39,757 nucleotides of DNA. It comes from a virus. This document shows, in pieces, positions 20,683 to 28,804 of the stretch; positions within the stretch are counted from its first letter, which is position 1, and each line of letters begins with the position of its first letter. Under the pieces are notes generated by a model. The model was not told the origin of the DNA and ran no database searches. It saw nothing but the letters and a program-made list of their open reading frames with translations. The translations under genes and the position numbers were made by a program. The stretch lies in IMG/VR virus record IMGVR_UViG_3300017991_000207, positions 1 through 39,757 of that record; one strand, written 5' to 3'.

Positions 20683-22172
20683 GGGTTGCGCTGGAAAGCG
20701 TCCTCGGCATGCCGGCCGAGGAGATCGACGCGGTCATACTCGGCCTTGCGCCGCTGGACGCGTCGATGCTGGCCGACGAGGTGGAGCGGTTGCTCGACGA
20801 CCTGGACTCCGGGTGCCGGGTGTTCGAGGGCGAGTTGAAGTTGCCGAACAAGGTCGGCAATGTGGTCGACAGCCACTACAAGACGATGGAATCGATCACG
20901 AGCGAACTTGAGGCCGGAAAGATCACGTTGGACCAGTACAACAAGAAGGCGCACGAGGCCATCAGCAACAACTTCCGTGAGGCGTACAGCCTTGGGCGCG
21001 GAAAGGCGCTCGATGCTGGCGATGAGGAATATATCCGCCGGGCGGTAGATCAGGAGCTGGTCTACGCTCGCAAGTTCGGGGAGGACGTCAACACCGGCAA
21101 CATCAAGATGCCGAGGGAGCGCCGGGCGCGCATGTATGGGGACACGTGCGAGGGCATCGCGTGGAATGGGAAAGTTGAGAGCCTGCCGGATAACGTCAGG
21201 ATCTATTGGAAGCTCGGGCAGGCCGAGCACTGCGTCGATTGCATCGTGCTCGCGAACTCGTCCCCGTTTACCAAGCGTAACCTGCCGACTACCCCGCGGG
21301 CCGGTGGTACTCGGTGCAAGTCAAACTGCAGGTGTCGGCTTGAGGTCCGCAAGGGTCGCATGACGGCGGCTGAGCGCGAGGAGGTCGGGGAGTACAGCCT
21401 GCACCGGGGCGAGAGTCTCGCGGAGATGCTCTCACCGTCGGAACCTCCGAAGGGCTTGCGCCTGCCGAGGACAGACCGAGTGGTCGAAGGCGTCATGTCG
21501 GAGCGCGAGTATATCGACGAGTTGCGGCATCGGATCGACACGAACCGCCGCAAGGTCGCGCTCGCCAAGACGGAGAAGGCTCGCAAGCAGGCGATCGTCG
21601 CGCGCAAGCAGGCGAACGCGGAGCTGATCGAGTTCCTGGAGAAGGAGGGAATTTGGGACGTGCCGCTGTGGAGCGTCGACGAGGTAATCAGCGAGGCGCA
21701 CATCGGCGCCAGGGCGGAGGCGGACATCTTCAGGCACGGCATCGACGGGGAGAGTCTGGAGATGATGTCGGAGCGCGAGGTGGCCGCGCTGGTTCGCAGG
21801 TACGAGAAGGAAATTGGGGAGGCGTACGAGGACCTTGAGCCGTACGTGAAGCCGAAGGCCACGAAGAAGACCGAGGCGGAGAATGTAAAAACAATTAATA
21901 CAAAGCAGGTGCTCATAGACTCGACGTTGGAGTCCGGCGAGGTGGTCCTGACGGCGGACTCGCTCGCTGACACGATGAGGCTTGCCGCGCGCGCGCTCGC
22001 GTACGCGCGAGGGCGCGCGGTGCAGGTCGGGCCGTTCTCCGATCAGCTTCTCCGTCGGGTGTATGCGTGGATGAAGGGTTCGCCGGGGGACGTGGCCGCT
22101 GTGTTGGAGGAGTTGTCGCGCGGCGACATTGGATTTTTGGCTGTGCCGGTCGAGATGAAGGGGGGGAAGTGA
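20679..22172 (+). CDS. Mu gpF/SPP1 gp7-like minor head protein
   Basis: TTG 20679 overlaps the previous stop (TTGA). The 497-residue product has a helical N-terminal half (residues 1-170). A Cys cluster follows, with AEHCVDCIVLAN near 186 and GGTRCKSNCRCRLEV near 208-222, diagnostic of the Mu F-type head morphogenesis domain. The helical C-terminus is rich in Arg, Lys and Glu. Such proteins enter the head with DNA or help start assembly, and usually follow the portal as here. Confidence 0.75.
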   Translation: MRVALESVLGMPAEEIDAVILGLAPLDASMLADEVERLLDDLDSGCRVFEGELKLPNKVGNVVDSHYKTMESITSELEAGKITLDQYNKKAHEAISNNFREAYSLGRGKALDAGDEEYIRRAVDQELVYARKFGEDVNTGNIKMPRERRARMYGDTCEGIAWNGKVESLPDNVRIYWKLGQAEHCVDCIVLANSSPFTKRNLPTTPRAGGTRCKSNCRCRLEVRKGRMTAAEREEVGEYSLHRGESLAEMLSPSEPPKGLRLPRTDRVVEGVMSEREYIDELRHRIDTNRRKVALAKTEKARKQAIVARKQANAELIEFLEKEGIWDVPLWSVDEVISEAHIGARAEADIFRHGIDGESLEMMSEREVAALVRRYEKEIGEAYEDLEPYVKPKATKKTEAENVKTINTKQVLIDSTLESGEVVLTADSLADTMRLAARALAYARGRAVQVGPFSDQLLRRVYAWMKGSPGDVAAVLEELSRGDIGFLAVPVEMKGGK

Positions 22173-22963
22173 TGCCGGTATATTCTTGTGGCGGGGGTTG
22201 TTGGAGAATCGGAAACGGGAAGTGCATTTACAAATCCAAGAAAAGTGCGATGGCGGCCTATCGTGGATACCTCGCCACGCACACTGAGGAGGATACAGTG
22301 GCGGAACCAAAGTTGACAAAGGTGGAGTTGAGGGCTATGCTGGACGCCAAGATCCGAAGGAGTGCGGGGTGGAAGTTGCGCGACAACTACAACTCGATCG
22401 GCGTGATGGCGGCGGACGAGGACGCGGTCGGAAGGGCGGCCAGCGACGTGTATGACGACATCGTGGCCGACTATGCGTACAGCGAGACCACCGTGAAGGC
22501 CACTCGGTCGGTGCGGTTCAACAAGTCGTACGTGGCGCGGGTCATCAAGGCGGGCCTGAAGGACGGGTCGGTCAAGACCGAGGCGATGTTCGCGAGAGCG
22601 GTTGCGGGCAAGGCGTTGGCGGTGGATGAGGCCGAGGGGTGCGACGACCCCGGCAAGAAGCGCCGGTCGAAGGGCAAGGGCAGGGGCTTGGCTCGCGGTA
22701 AGGGCAAGGGTCCAATGGGCGTGCCGTACAACGCGTCGTCGGCCGAGGAGGCATTTGTCGAGCGCGTGTTCAGCGCGGTTGATGGTATGGACGACGAGGG
22801 CCTGGACGAGAAGTACGTCGGCTTCAAGAAGTTGGTTCAGAAGCTGCGCAGTAAGAAGAAGTCCCCGCGCGACCCCGAGGCGGTGGCGGCTGCGATCGCT
22901 CGCAAGAAGTACGGCAAGAAGCGGTTGCAGAAGGCCGCCGCGTCCGGCAAGAAAATGAGGTAG
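22172..22963 (+). CDS. Basic structural or DNA-binding protein
   Basis: ATG 22172 overlaps the previous stop by one base (TGATG). The 263-residue product begins MPVYSCGGGCWRIGNGKCIYKSKKSA, a Cys/Gly-rich start that looks like a small zinc-binding or capsid-linked motif. It then has a helical middle, a GKGRG/GKGKG basic linker near 170-185 and a KKYGKKRLQKAA tail. The basic C-terminus suggests DNA contact inside the head. No family recognised. Confidence 0.6.
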   Translation: MPVYSCGGGCWRIGNGKCIYKSKKSAMAAYRGYLATHTEEDTVAEPKLTKVELRAMLDAKIRRSAGWKLRDNYNSIGVMAADEDAVGRAASDVYDDIVADYAYSETTVKATRSVRFNKSYVARVIKAGLKDGSVKTEAMFARAVAGKALAVDEAEGCDDPGKKRRSKGKGRGLARGKGKGPMGVPYNASSAEEAFVERVFSAVDGMDDEGLDEKYVGFKKLVQKLRSKKKSPRDPEAVAAAIARKKYGKKRLQKAAASGKKMR

Positions 22964-22964
22964 T

Positions 22965-23219
22965 GTGGAAGACGTCTCACAGAGGTTCCTTGAGGGCGTC
23001 CAGCGCGGAGTCAGGCAGAAGCAGGCACGGATGTCTAGACAGAAGCTCCGAGGCAAGTACGTGCGCCGCAATGGCGTCACGTACCTTGTCGTCGCGATCA
23101 GGGGGGAGCGGATGGTCGTGAGCGACGTGAAGACTCCGCCCGAGCAGGTGCAGGTCGTCAGCACGAAGGCGTTCCTGTCGAAGAAGGTCACCGTGTTGGG
23201 TGGAAAGCCAGGGGCGTAA
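22965..23219 (+). CDS. Hypothetical protein with small beta domain
   Basis: GTG 22965 lies directly after the previous TAG. The 84-residue product has a basic helical start (residues 1-30) and a barrel-like part with YVRRNGVTYLVVAIRGERMVV, similar in shape to small SH3-like phage domains. Function unknown. Confidence 0.6.
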   Translation: MEDVSQRFLEGVQRGVRQKQARMSRQKLRGKYVRRNGVTYLVVAIRGERMVVSDVKTPPEQVQVVSTKAFLSKKVTVLGGKPGA

Positions 23220-23233
23220 ACAGGAGGTGCCAC

Positions 23234-24397
23234 ATCGCAACGCGGTTAAGGTATTGGTGGAATCGTGAGAGGCTCGACAAGGTCATAGAGGTACTGGGAA
23301 GGCACGACAACATTCAGGACGCGCTGGCGGAGGTCACCAGAATTTTCGGAAGGCCGGTCAGCAGGCACGCGGTGTCGAAGGCGCTTCAGCGCAACGGCAT
23401 CGAGCATCATCTGACGCACTATATCCGGCAGGCTGGCACAACGGCGATCGTTCCAGAGGAGATGGCCGAGAGAGTCGAGCGCGTCGAGATAAAGCCGCCG
23501 GCTGAGAACTGGGCCGAGCCGCTCATGAAGGGGGAGGTCAAGACCCTTGTCATGAGCGACACGCACGTGCCGCTTCAGGACGAGTGGGCGATCCGCGAGA
23601 TGCTCAAGCGAGACGGGGACGCCGATCAGATAGTATGGGACGGCGACATATTCGACATCGACCAGATCAACAGCTTTGGGCAGAGCCGGGACGGGGTGCT
23701 GCGGAACGAGTACGGTACGGTCCTAGCGTACCTGATGGAACTCAACCTCATGTTCAAGCGGGTGTACGAACTTGGGGGCAACCACGAGTTCAGGATCACG
23801 AAGTACCTCCGGCAGCGGGTCAACCCGGCCCTACACTTCCGGTTTACCGACATCCTTGAGGACCTCGCGAACGGCATCCAGTTCGGTGACACCACTGGCC
23901 GGCCGACCGGGCAGGTAGATTTGCCGAACGTGTTCTATCGTGGAGGCCCTCACTATTGGTGGCTGCAGGTCGGTGACTGCGTCATCGCGCACCCGCGGTC
24001 GTTTAGCAGAGTGCCGAACCGGACTGCGTTCAGCGTGTTCGAGTATTTCGAGCAGCGGATCGAGGGCCTGCGGACGGTGATAATTGGGCACACGCACTTC
24101 CTGCGAAGCCTGTTGGTGCAGGAACGGGCTGGACCTCCGTGGTATGGGGTGATTGAGAAGAAGTCGGCGCAGATGACCGAGGACGATCTGGTCGGACGCA
24201 AGTGGAATTGGCGGGGCCAGGATTTCGACATGCTCGCGATCGAGTGCGGGTGCCTGTGCAAGGAGATGAACTACACGTCCGAGGGTAAGATCAGTTACCG
24301 GCAGAAGCGCGATGTCGGGTACGCGGTACTGTACCAGGTGGACGGGGTGACTGACTTCGAGCGGACTGAGTTCAAGATCCTAAAGGCGGGAGACTGA
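23234..24397 (+). CDS. Calcineurin-like metallophosphoesterase with an ATC start
   Basis: The frame is open well upstream of the GTG at 23372. AGGAGG at 23222-23227 lies six bases before ATC 23234, and the intervening codons encode a plausible helical domain (ATRLRYWWNRERLDKVIEVL). I therefore place the start at ATC, giving 387 residues. The catalytic part has SDTH (D109, H111), a GDIFD motif near 145, GGNHE near 183 and GHTH (285-288), the metal ligands of this superfamily. It would cleave phosphoester bonds in nucleic acid or nucleotides. The N-terminus (1-90) is helix-turn-helix-like. It is an unusual enzyme among head genes. Confidence 0.8.
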   Translation: MATRLRYWWNRERLDKVIEVLGRHDNIQDALAEVTRIFGRPVSRHAVSKALQRNGIEHHLTHYIRQAGTTAIVPEEMAERVERVEIKPPAENWAEPLMKGEVKTLVMSDTHVPLQDEWAIREMLKRDGDADQIVWDGDIFDIDQINSFGQSRDGVLRNEYGTVLAYLMELNLMFKRVYELGGNHEFRITKYLRQRVNPALHFRFTDILEDLANGIQFGDTTGRPTGQVDLPNVFYRGGPHYWWLQVGDCVIAHPRSFSRVPNRTAFSVFEYFEQRIEGLRTVIIGHTHFLRSLLVQERAGPPWYGVIEKKSAQMTEDDLVGRKWNWRGQDFDMLAIECGCLCKEMNYTSEGKISYRQKRDVGYAVLYQVDGVTDFERTEFKILKAGD

Positions 24398-24398
24398 C

Positions 24399-25001
24399 GT
24401 GCGGAGGATGGAGCGCGAGTTCAGGCGCCTGTGTTCGGAGATAAACTCCGAGGGCAAGGCCACTGTCACCGTGTTTTGGGAGCGGCAGTTCGCTGACGAC
24501 GCCAAGTATGCTGAGGCGTGGGTTGATTACAGCGTGCGGCCTCAGCGCATTTATATTCAGAAGAACCCGCGGTACTCGAAACCCCAGAGCTTCAAGGACA
24601 TGATATTTTGTCTGCTGCATGAATACGGGCACGTGATGGACGACATTGCGTACAGGGGCTGCAGGCGGTTAAGGACGTTCAACAAGTACAGGTTTGACGA
24701 CACGGAACTTGCTGATGTGGCTGAAAAGTATCCGAGGTGGGTCAAGTTGGCATTCTTGAAAACCGAGTACATCGCAGAGAAGTGGATCCGGCGTCTGCTA
24801 AACCGATTTGACGTGCCAAAGGATTTGATCTCTGAGAAGGACATAAACATCTGCAACATGTGGACCATGAAGATGAAAAAGTACCAGTGGAAGTATGGCA
24901 AGCACGCATCGCGGGCCGTGCAGCATGGGTGGGCGAAGCAGTTAAAGAGGCGCGCGCCGGTGTTGACGTGGGACTACGTCAAGGACCTAGAGAGGATCTG
25001 A
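24399..25001 (+). CDS. HEYGH zinc metallopeptidase
   Basis: GTG 24399 follows the previous TGA by one base; ATG 24408 is possible. The 200-residue product has LLHEYGHVMDD with H74, E75 and H78, the zinc-binding and catalytic motif of metallopeptidases. Aromatic-rich strands lie before it and a helical C-terminus after it. The third zinc ligand is not certain; Glu or Asp near residue 105 is a candidate. Related phage proteins sit near head genes and may process structural proteins or the envelope. Confidence 0.65.
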   Translation: MRRMEREFRRLCSEINSEGKATVTVFWERQFADDAKYAEAWVDYSVRPQRIYIQKNPRYSKPQSFKDMIFCLLHEYGHVMDDIAYRGCRRLRTFNKYRFDDTELADVAEKYPRWVKLAFLKTEYIAEKWIRRLLNRFDVPKDLISEKDINICNMWTMKMKKYQWKYGKHASRAVQHGWAKQLKRRAPVLTWDYVKDLERI

Positions 25002-25081
25002 GTTGACCACATTCACGAACTTTATCGCTTCCCAGAAACAGGAAGCGCAAAAAGAAAATCCGTCGCAAATATGGACCCTCG

Positions 25082-25180
25082 ATGCGGTTGCCGTCGGTTA
25101 TGGCCGGCAAGATTGACGACATGATTCGACGAGCGGCGAGGCGACTGCTTGAGGGCTTGTGCGAGAACCCCAGAAAATAA
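25082..25180 (+). CDS. Small basic ORF (uncertain)
   Basis: ATG 25082 gives 32 residues, strongly basic, with MRLPSVMAGKIDDMIRRAAR. The same frame upstream to 25007 is also Lys/Arg-rich (RNRKRKKKIRRK) but lacks a usual start. The true start may be an unusual codon there. It overlaps the next ORF in another frame. A TTG-started ORF at 25003-25116 in a third frame is the rival reading. Confidence 0.35.
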   Translation: MRLPSVMAGKIDDMIRRAARRLLEGLCENPRK

Positions 25181-25407
25181 TCGGACCGAATCCCAAGAAG
25201 GGCACCCGCTACCGGATCCAGGGACCGCGGACTGTCAGCGGCATGACCGTGTGGAACGTGGTTGACTTGCGGACCCGCGAGTCGATCGGGCCTCCTTGGA
25301 CTTGTTTCTCGTTGGACGAGGCCCGCCAGCGCGTTGAGGACGCGATCAAGGGTAAAAAGGTGATCTGGTTCGGCAATACCCGGCTGACTCGGCGCCGGGT
25401 ACGCTAG
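25159..25407 (+). CDS. Hypothetical protein
   Basis: GTG 25159 (GAGGGCTTGTG) gives 82 residues. It looks like a compact alpha/beta domain with RYRIQGPRTVSGMTVWNVVD near 18 and a basic tail ending RLTRRRVR. Its stop TAG lies inside the second copy of the 33-bp repeat. Function unknown. Confidence 0.55.
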   Translation: MREPQKIIGPNPKKGTRYRIQGPRTVSGMTVWNVVDLRTRESIGPPWTCFSLDEARQRVEDAIKGKKVIWFGNTRLTRRRVR

Positions 25408-25433
25408 ACCAGGGCGGACACCTTGTGTATATG
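25401..25433 (+). repeat. 33-bp repeat A, copy 2 (promoter-like)
   Basis: Matches 15885-15917 at 32 of 33 bases, with TAGACC (25405-25410), 17 bp and TATATG (25428-25433). The GGAGG of the next gene at 25436-25440 is so close that a transcript started here would lose it. The promoter reading is therefore weaker than for copy 1. Confidence 0.5.
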
Positions 25434-25450
25434 GTGGAGGTCTGCATATC

Positions 25451-25960
25451 TTGGCCAAGCCTGAGATGCCCACATTCACGAAAATTGAAGATGTCAAGCG
25501 GTACGGCCTGCCTGTCAAGATTGACGGGATCGCGCTCACGAGGCGGCAGGCGTGCGACGTTTTCCCGATGATTGTCGGGCGCATCATGGACGAGGCGGGC
25601 CACGATCTGAAGACCGCGCGGGGCCTGGCGGTTGGGGCTTTCAAGGTCATGTACGAGGCTAGCGGCGATCGGTGGATTGCCAAGAAGATGATCCGTCCGA
25701 ACAGGGGACACGGTCGGCCTTTCCGGAACAGGTTCCGCAGCGAGGAGGACGAGAGGATGCCACGTGGACGGGCAAGCGACGAGAAGAAGACACCCGCGCG
25801 CAGGCTGCGCGAGGTTTTGCAGGAAGCCGGGGCGCGCAACAGCAAGCGGGACAAGGCGGCCATCAAGGAGGTCGTGAAGTTGTCCCTGTCGCAATTGAGC
25901 AAGGACGATGTCGCACAGACCTTGAAGGATCTGGGCTTCAAGTTGAAGGAGCAGGGCTAG
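25451..25960 (+). CDS. Hypothetical protein before the prohead protease
   Basis: TTG 25451 is placed ten bases after GGTGGAGG; ATG 25468 is an alternative. The 169-residue product starts MAKPEMPTFTKIEDVKRYGL, has a helical middle, a basic linker (near 90-115, RPFRNRFRSEEDERMPRGR) and a charged helical C-terminus. It resembles small DNA-binding or assembly factors in shape, but no family is recognised. Its stop shares a base with the next GTG. Confidence 0.6.
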   Translation: MAKPEMPTFTKIEDVKRYGLPVKIDGIALTRRQACDVFPMIVGRIMDEAGHDLKTARGLAVGAFKVMYEASGDRWIAKKMIRPNRGHGRPFRNRFRSEEDERMPRGRASDEKKTPARRLREVLQEAGARNSKRDKAAIKEVVKLSLSQLSKDDVAQTLKDLGFKLKEQG

Positions 25961-27369
25961 TGCTTCCGTTCATCACCGAAGATTACCCGTTCATCACCGA
26001 AGATTATCGGGCCAGGTTCGAGGACATCACCGAGAAGGTCGAGGCGCTGCCCGAGAACATCCTCATGCGCGTGCGCGCGCTCGCGCATCGAGCCGGGCGC
26101 GTGACCAGTAACGGCAACCTCTATATGCCGACGCTGTACAAGCGCGAGGCGCAGACCATTCAGCCGAAGTTGGACGAGGGCGAGGTGCTAATGTATCCGC
26201 GGCACCCCCGGGTCGAGAAGGACAAGTCCGGGGAGATGCACGTCGAGTCGCTCAGCCCCGCGGACGCGGCAGCCATCATGCGCGGCATCGAGGTGGTCGA
26301 GAACGAGGACGGCACCGCGGACATCTTCATCGAGGCCGACATTCCGAAGGGTTCCACCATCGCCGGGAACCTTGCGGCTTTTATCAAGGGCGGTGCGAAG
26401 GTCCCGATCTCCAGCCGTGCTCGTGGGTCGAGCACGAAGTTGCGGATGACGGACGAGCACCCACTGGCGAAGGCGAACCCTGAGTGGGTTGGAAAAGAAG
26501 TTAACCTGATCAACGAGGACTTCTCCTTGCGCACGTACGATTTCGTCGAGGTTGGCGCTTCGGGCGGATCCAAGACACTGGACTGGCGCGAGGAGGACAA
26601 GGAGGAAGTAACCATGCTGGACCTGACCAAACTGACCGAGGAGGACTGGAAGGCCATCGCCGAGTCCGACCAGATCAAGAAGCTCGTCGAGGATGCTGTC
26701 AAGGCGCGCGAGGAAACGTTGAACAAGGAGTACGACGAGAACACCCAGAAGCTGGTCGACGGGCGCATCGAGGCGTTCATCAAGGGCGACGAGTTCGCCG
26801 AGATGGTCAAGAAGATGTACCCGGCCGAGGCCGAGGACAAGAACGAGGCCGCCATGAAGTGCTCCGAGTGCGGCGCGTCCATTCCTGCCGGCTCGAAGTT
26901 CTGCGCCGCTTGCGGCGCCAAGCAGGCCGTTGCCAAGCCCAAGAAGGAGGGCGACGACGAGAAGGACGCCAAGATCGAGGCCCTGGAGAAGAAGCTGGAG
27001 GACCAGGCCAAGGCGATCGAGGACCTGAAGGGCGAGAACAAGTCCATGAAGGACGAGCGCGACGCCGAGAAGGACGCCGAGGCCGTCGAGGCCGAGATCG
27101 AGAAGTCGCTGAAGGGCAAGCCCGCCCACGTGCAGGAGCAGGTGCGGGCCGACCTGGAAGGCCGCGTCCTGACCGAGGACAACGTCGCCGAGACCGTCAA
27201 GAAGGCCATCGGCCGCGTTGAGGTGATCTACGAGACCGCCGGGATCGACCCGGCCAAGATTCCCGCCGGCAAGGGCGAGGTGAACCCCGAGGACGTCGAC
27301 GACAACGAGAAGAAGGGCGACCTGACCGAGGGGCAGAAGAACCAGGCGCAGCGGCTGGTCGAAGGCTAG
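25960..27369 (+). CDS. Prohead protease fused to scaffold
   Basis: GTG 25960 shares its first base with the previous TAG; the long frame from 25672 is rejected. The 469-residue product has a protease part (residues about 1-215). That part includes GNLYMPTLYKREAQ near 50, MYPRHPRVE near 75, and VPISSRARGSS near 150 holding the likely catalytic serine of T4 gp21-type proteases. It ends in the typical RTYDFVEVGAS strand. Residues 219-469 are an acidic coiled-coil scaffold with a zinc ribbon (C301, C304, C315, C318). The N-terminus repeats PFITEDY twice. The protease would remove the scaffold and trim the capsid protein after assembly. Confidence 0.8.
   Translation: MLPFITEDYPFITEDYRARFEDITEKVEALPENILMRVRALAHRAGRVTSNGNLYMPTLYKREAQTIQPKLDEGEVLMYPRHPRVEKDKSGEMHVESLSPADAAAIMRGIEVVENEDGTADIFIEADIPKGSTIAGNLAAFIKGGAKVPISSRARGSSTKLRMTDEHPLAKANPEWVGKEVNLINEDFSLRTYDFVEVGASGGSKTLDWREEDKEEVTMLDLTKLTEEDWKAIAESDQIKKLVEDAVKAREETLNKEYDENTQKLVDGRIEAFIKGDEFAEMVKKMYPAEAEDKNEAAMKCSECGASIPAGSKFCAACGAKQAVAKPKKEGDDEKDAKIEALEKKLEDQAKAIEDLKGENKSMKDERDAEKDAEAVEAEIEKSLKGKPAHVQEQVRADLEGRVLTEDNVAETVKKAIGRVEVIYETAGIDPAKIPAGKGEVNPEDVDDNEKKGDLTEGQKNQAQRLVEG
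26614..27369 (+). CDS. Internal-start scaffold protein (nested)
   Basis: ATG 26614 inside the protease gene has AAGGAGG (26599-26605) eight bases upstream, far better than most internal methionines. It falls at the start of the scaffold half. Translation here would give a 251-residue free scaffold with the zinc ribbon at C83, C86, C97 and C100, the same logic as lambda Nu3 within the protease gene. This form is inferred, not proven. Confidence 0.6.
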   Translation: MLDLTKLTEEDWKAIAESDQIKKLVEDAVKAREETLNKEYDENTQKLVDGRIEAFIKGDEFAEMVKKMYPAEAEDKNEAAMKCSECGASIPAGSKFCAACGAKQAVAKPKKEGDDEKDAKIEALEKKLEDQAKAIEDLKGENKSMKDERDAEKDAEAVEAEIEKSLKGKPAHVQEQVRADLEGRVLTEDNVAETVKKAIGRVEVIYETAGIDPAKIPAGKGEVNPEDVDDNEKKGDLTEGQKNQAQRLVEG

Positions 27370-27404
27370 TTGCTGCCCAGGAGGCGAACGGCGACTGCCA
27401 GCGC

Positions 27405-27436
27405 GGCTGCGGGTCGCGAGCAAACAATCCGCAGCC
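27405..27436 (+). promoter_or_regulatory. Stem-loop upstream of major capsid gene
   Basis: GGCTGCGG (27405-27412) pairs with CCGCAGCC (27429-27436), an 8-bp GC-rich stem with a 16-base loop. It lies in the 90-bp gap before the capsid start. There is no U-tract, so it may stabilise mRNA or mark a processing site rather than stop transcription. Confidence 0.45.
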
Positions 27437-27459
27437 CCGAGGGGGCAGGAGAAAAAGGA

Positions 27460-28704
27460 ATGCTGGACTTTCTGACTGAGGAAGTGAAGAACGAACTGGT
27501 CGAGGTGGAGCGTGGACTCACCTGGACCCGGCGCGACGAGAGACGCGCGAAGCGGTGGGACCACATGTTCAACCCGGCCCTGTTCGAGGGTCAGGAGGAC
27601 GTGCAGGCCAGCGTCGACATGAGCAAGGACCCCGTCCTCGACCACTACAAGATGAGCGCGGCCGACCGCGTCCGTCTGCGGTGGGAGACCGAGTTCCTGA
27701 TGGACAACATGGTGGCGTACGCCCACGAGTCCGAGTCGGGCCAGGGCGTCCTGACCGAGACCACCACGACCAGCGGCATCGCCGCGTTCACCACGTGGGC
27801 GCTCCCGATGGTGCGCAAGTACCTGCCGCGGCAGTTCCTGCGGCAGATCGTGCCGTCGTACCCGATGAGCCAGCCCACCGGCAAGCTGTTCACCGCGGAC
27901 ACCACCTACGGATCCGGCGGGACCTACGCGTCCGGCACCAGCATCTACGACAGCTTCGACCCGACCTACGCTGCCGACCAGGGCGAGTGCGCCGCTCCGC
28001 ATGAGCTGAACTTCACCGTGACCGACACCGACATCACCGCCATCAGCAAGAAGCTGAAGGGCGTGTGGAGCATCGAGGCCGCGCAGAACCTGCAGAGCTA
28101 CCACCGGCTCGTGATGGAGAACGAGGTCATCCGGTCGCTCGGCGAGCAGATCAACCGGGAGATCGACCGCTACGGCATCAACGCGCTCGTGGCCGGCGCC
28201 ACCACCACCACGTACTGGAACAGCACCCAGCCGATGGCCGCCGCGAACGGGTGGAGCAACGCGACCCCGCGGCAGTACAACGAGAGCCTGTGGGATGCCA
28301 TCGAGGACGCGAACCGTGCCATCAAGGACAGCAAGTATGTCAACGGCAACTTCCTGCTCTGCGGCACGACCTTTGCGTCCCGCCTGCGGAAGCTGAACGG
28401 CTTCCGGCTGGCGCACAGCAACGACGAGGTCGAGGCCGACGTCGTGACCGGCCCCAACCTGTTCGGCACCCTGAACGGCCGGTACCGGCTGTACGAGGAC
28501 GTGGACTTCGCGGCCGACAAGTGCCTGATCGGTCACAAGCCGTCGTCCTGGAAGTACACCGGAGCGGCCCTGTCCATGTACGTGCCGGTGTGGCGGACCC
28601 CGATCATCCACACCACCACCATGTGCCCGGGCGTCGGTTACATGTCCCGGTTCGCATTCACCGTCGTGGACGGCGACTTCTACGGCATGATCATCGTGTC
28701 GTAG
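27460..28704 (+). CDS. Major capsid protein (T4 gp23-like, HK97 fold)
   Basis: ATG 27460 follows GAGAAAAAGGA; the in-frame region from 27370 is the leader. The 414-residue product has YLPRQFLRQIVPSYPMSQPTG near 122-142 and KLKGVWSIEAAQNLQSYHR near 202-220, with REIDRYGI near 240. These match the order of motifs in gp23-type capsid proteins. It should form the head lattice after cleavage by the upstream protease. A stem-loop before and a terminator after the gene fit its expected high, separately controlled expression. Confidence 0.85.
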   Translation: MLDFLTEEVKNELVEVERGLTWTRRDERRAKRWDHMFNPALFEGQEDVQASVDMSKDPVLDHYKMSAADRVRLRWETEFLMDNMVAYAHESESGQGVLTETTTTSGIAAFTTWALPMVRKYLPRQFLRQIVPSYPMSQPTGKLFTADTTYGSGGTYASGTSIYDSFDPTYAADQGECAAPHELNFTVTDTDITAISKKLKGVWSIEAAQNLQSYHRLVMENEVIRSLGEQINREIDRYGINALVAGATTTTYWNSTQPMAAANGWSNATPRQYNESLWDAIEDANRAIKDSKYVNGNFLLCGTTFASRLRKLNGFRLAHSNDEVEADVVTGPNLFGTLNGRYRLYEDVDFAADKCLIGHKPSSWKYTGAALSMYVPVWRTPIIHTTTMCPGVGYMSRFAFTVVDGDFYGMIIVS

Positions 28705-28733
28705 TTGACGTGGGCGCAGCAAAGCAGTAGAGT
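28705..28733 (+). promoter_or_regulatory. Candidate promoter after capsid gene
   Basis: TTGACG (28705-28710), 17 bp, then TAGAGT (28728-28733). The start near 28740 would place the following hairpin at the very 5' end of the RNA. The -10 is weak, so confidence is low. Confidence 0.35.
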
Positions 28734-28741
28734 AGCAAGGG

Positions 28742-28777
28742 CGGGGGCCGGACTAACCGGCCCCCGTCCATAACTTT
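28742..28777 (+). terminator. Rho-independent terminator after major capsid gene
   Basis: CGGGGGCCGG (28742-28751) pairs with CCGGCCCCCG (28757-28766), a perfect 10-bp stem with loop ACTAA. TCCATAACTTTTA follows, with only a weak U-run. It should stop or slow transcription beyond the capsid gene. Confidence 0.7.
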
Positions 28778-28804
28778 TACGGAAACAGGAACAGGAGGAA
28801 GGAA

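Noticed and set aside
23372-24397. GTG 23372 as the phosphoesterase start
   Set aside because: It has no suitable Shine-Dalgarno, whereas ATC 23234 has AGGAGG at six bases and a plausible coding stretch follows.
26188-28722. Long minus-strand ORF of 844 codons
   Set aside because: It lies opposite the protease/scaffold and major capsid genes; its product is low-complexity Val/Leu/Arg/His, typical of the antisense of GC-rich genes. No promoter or ribosome site supports it.
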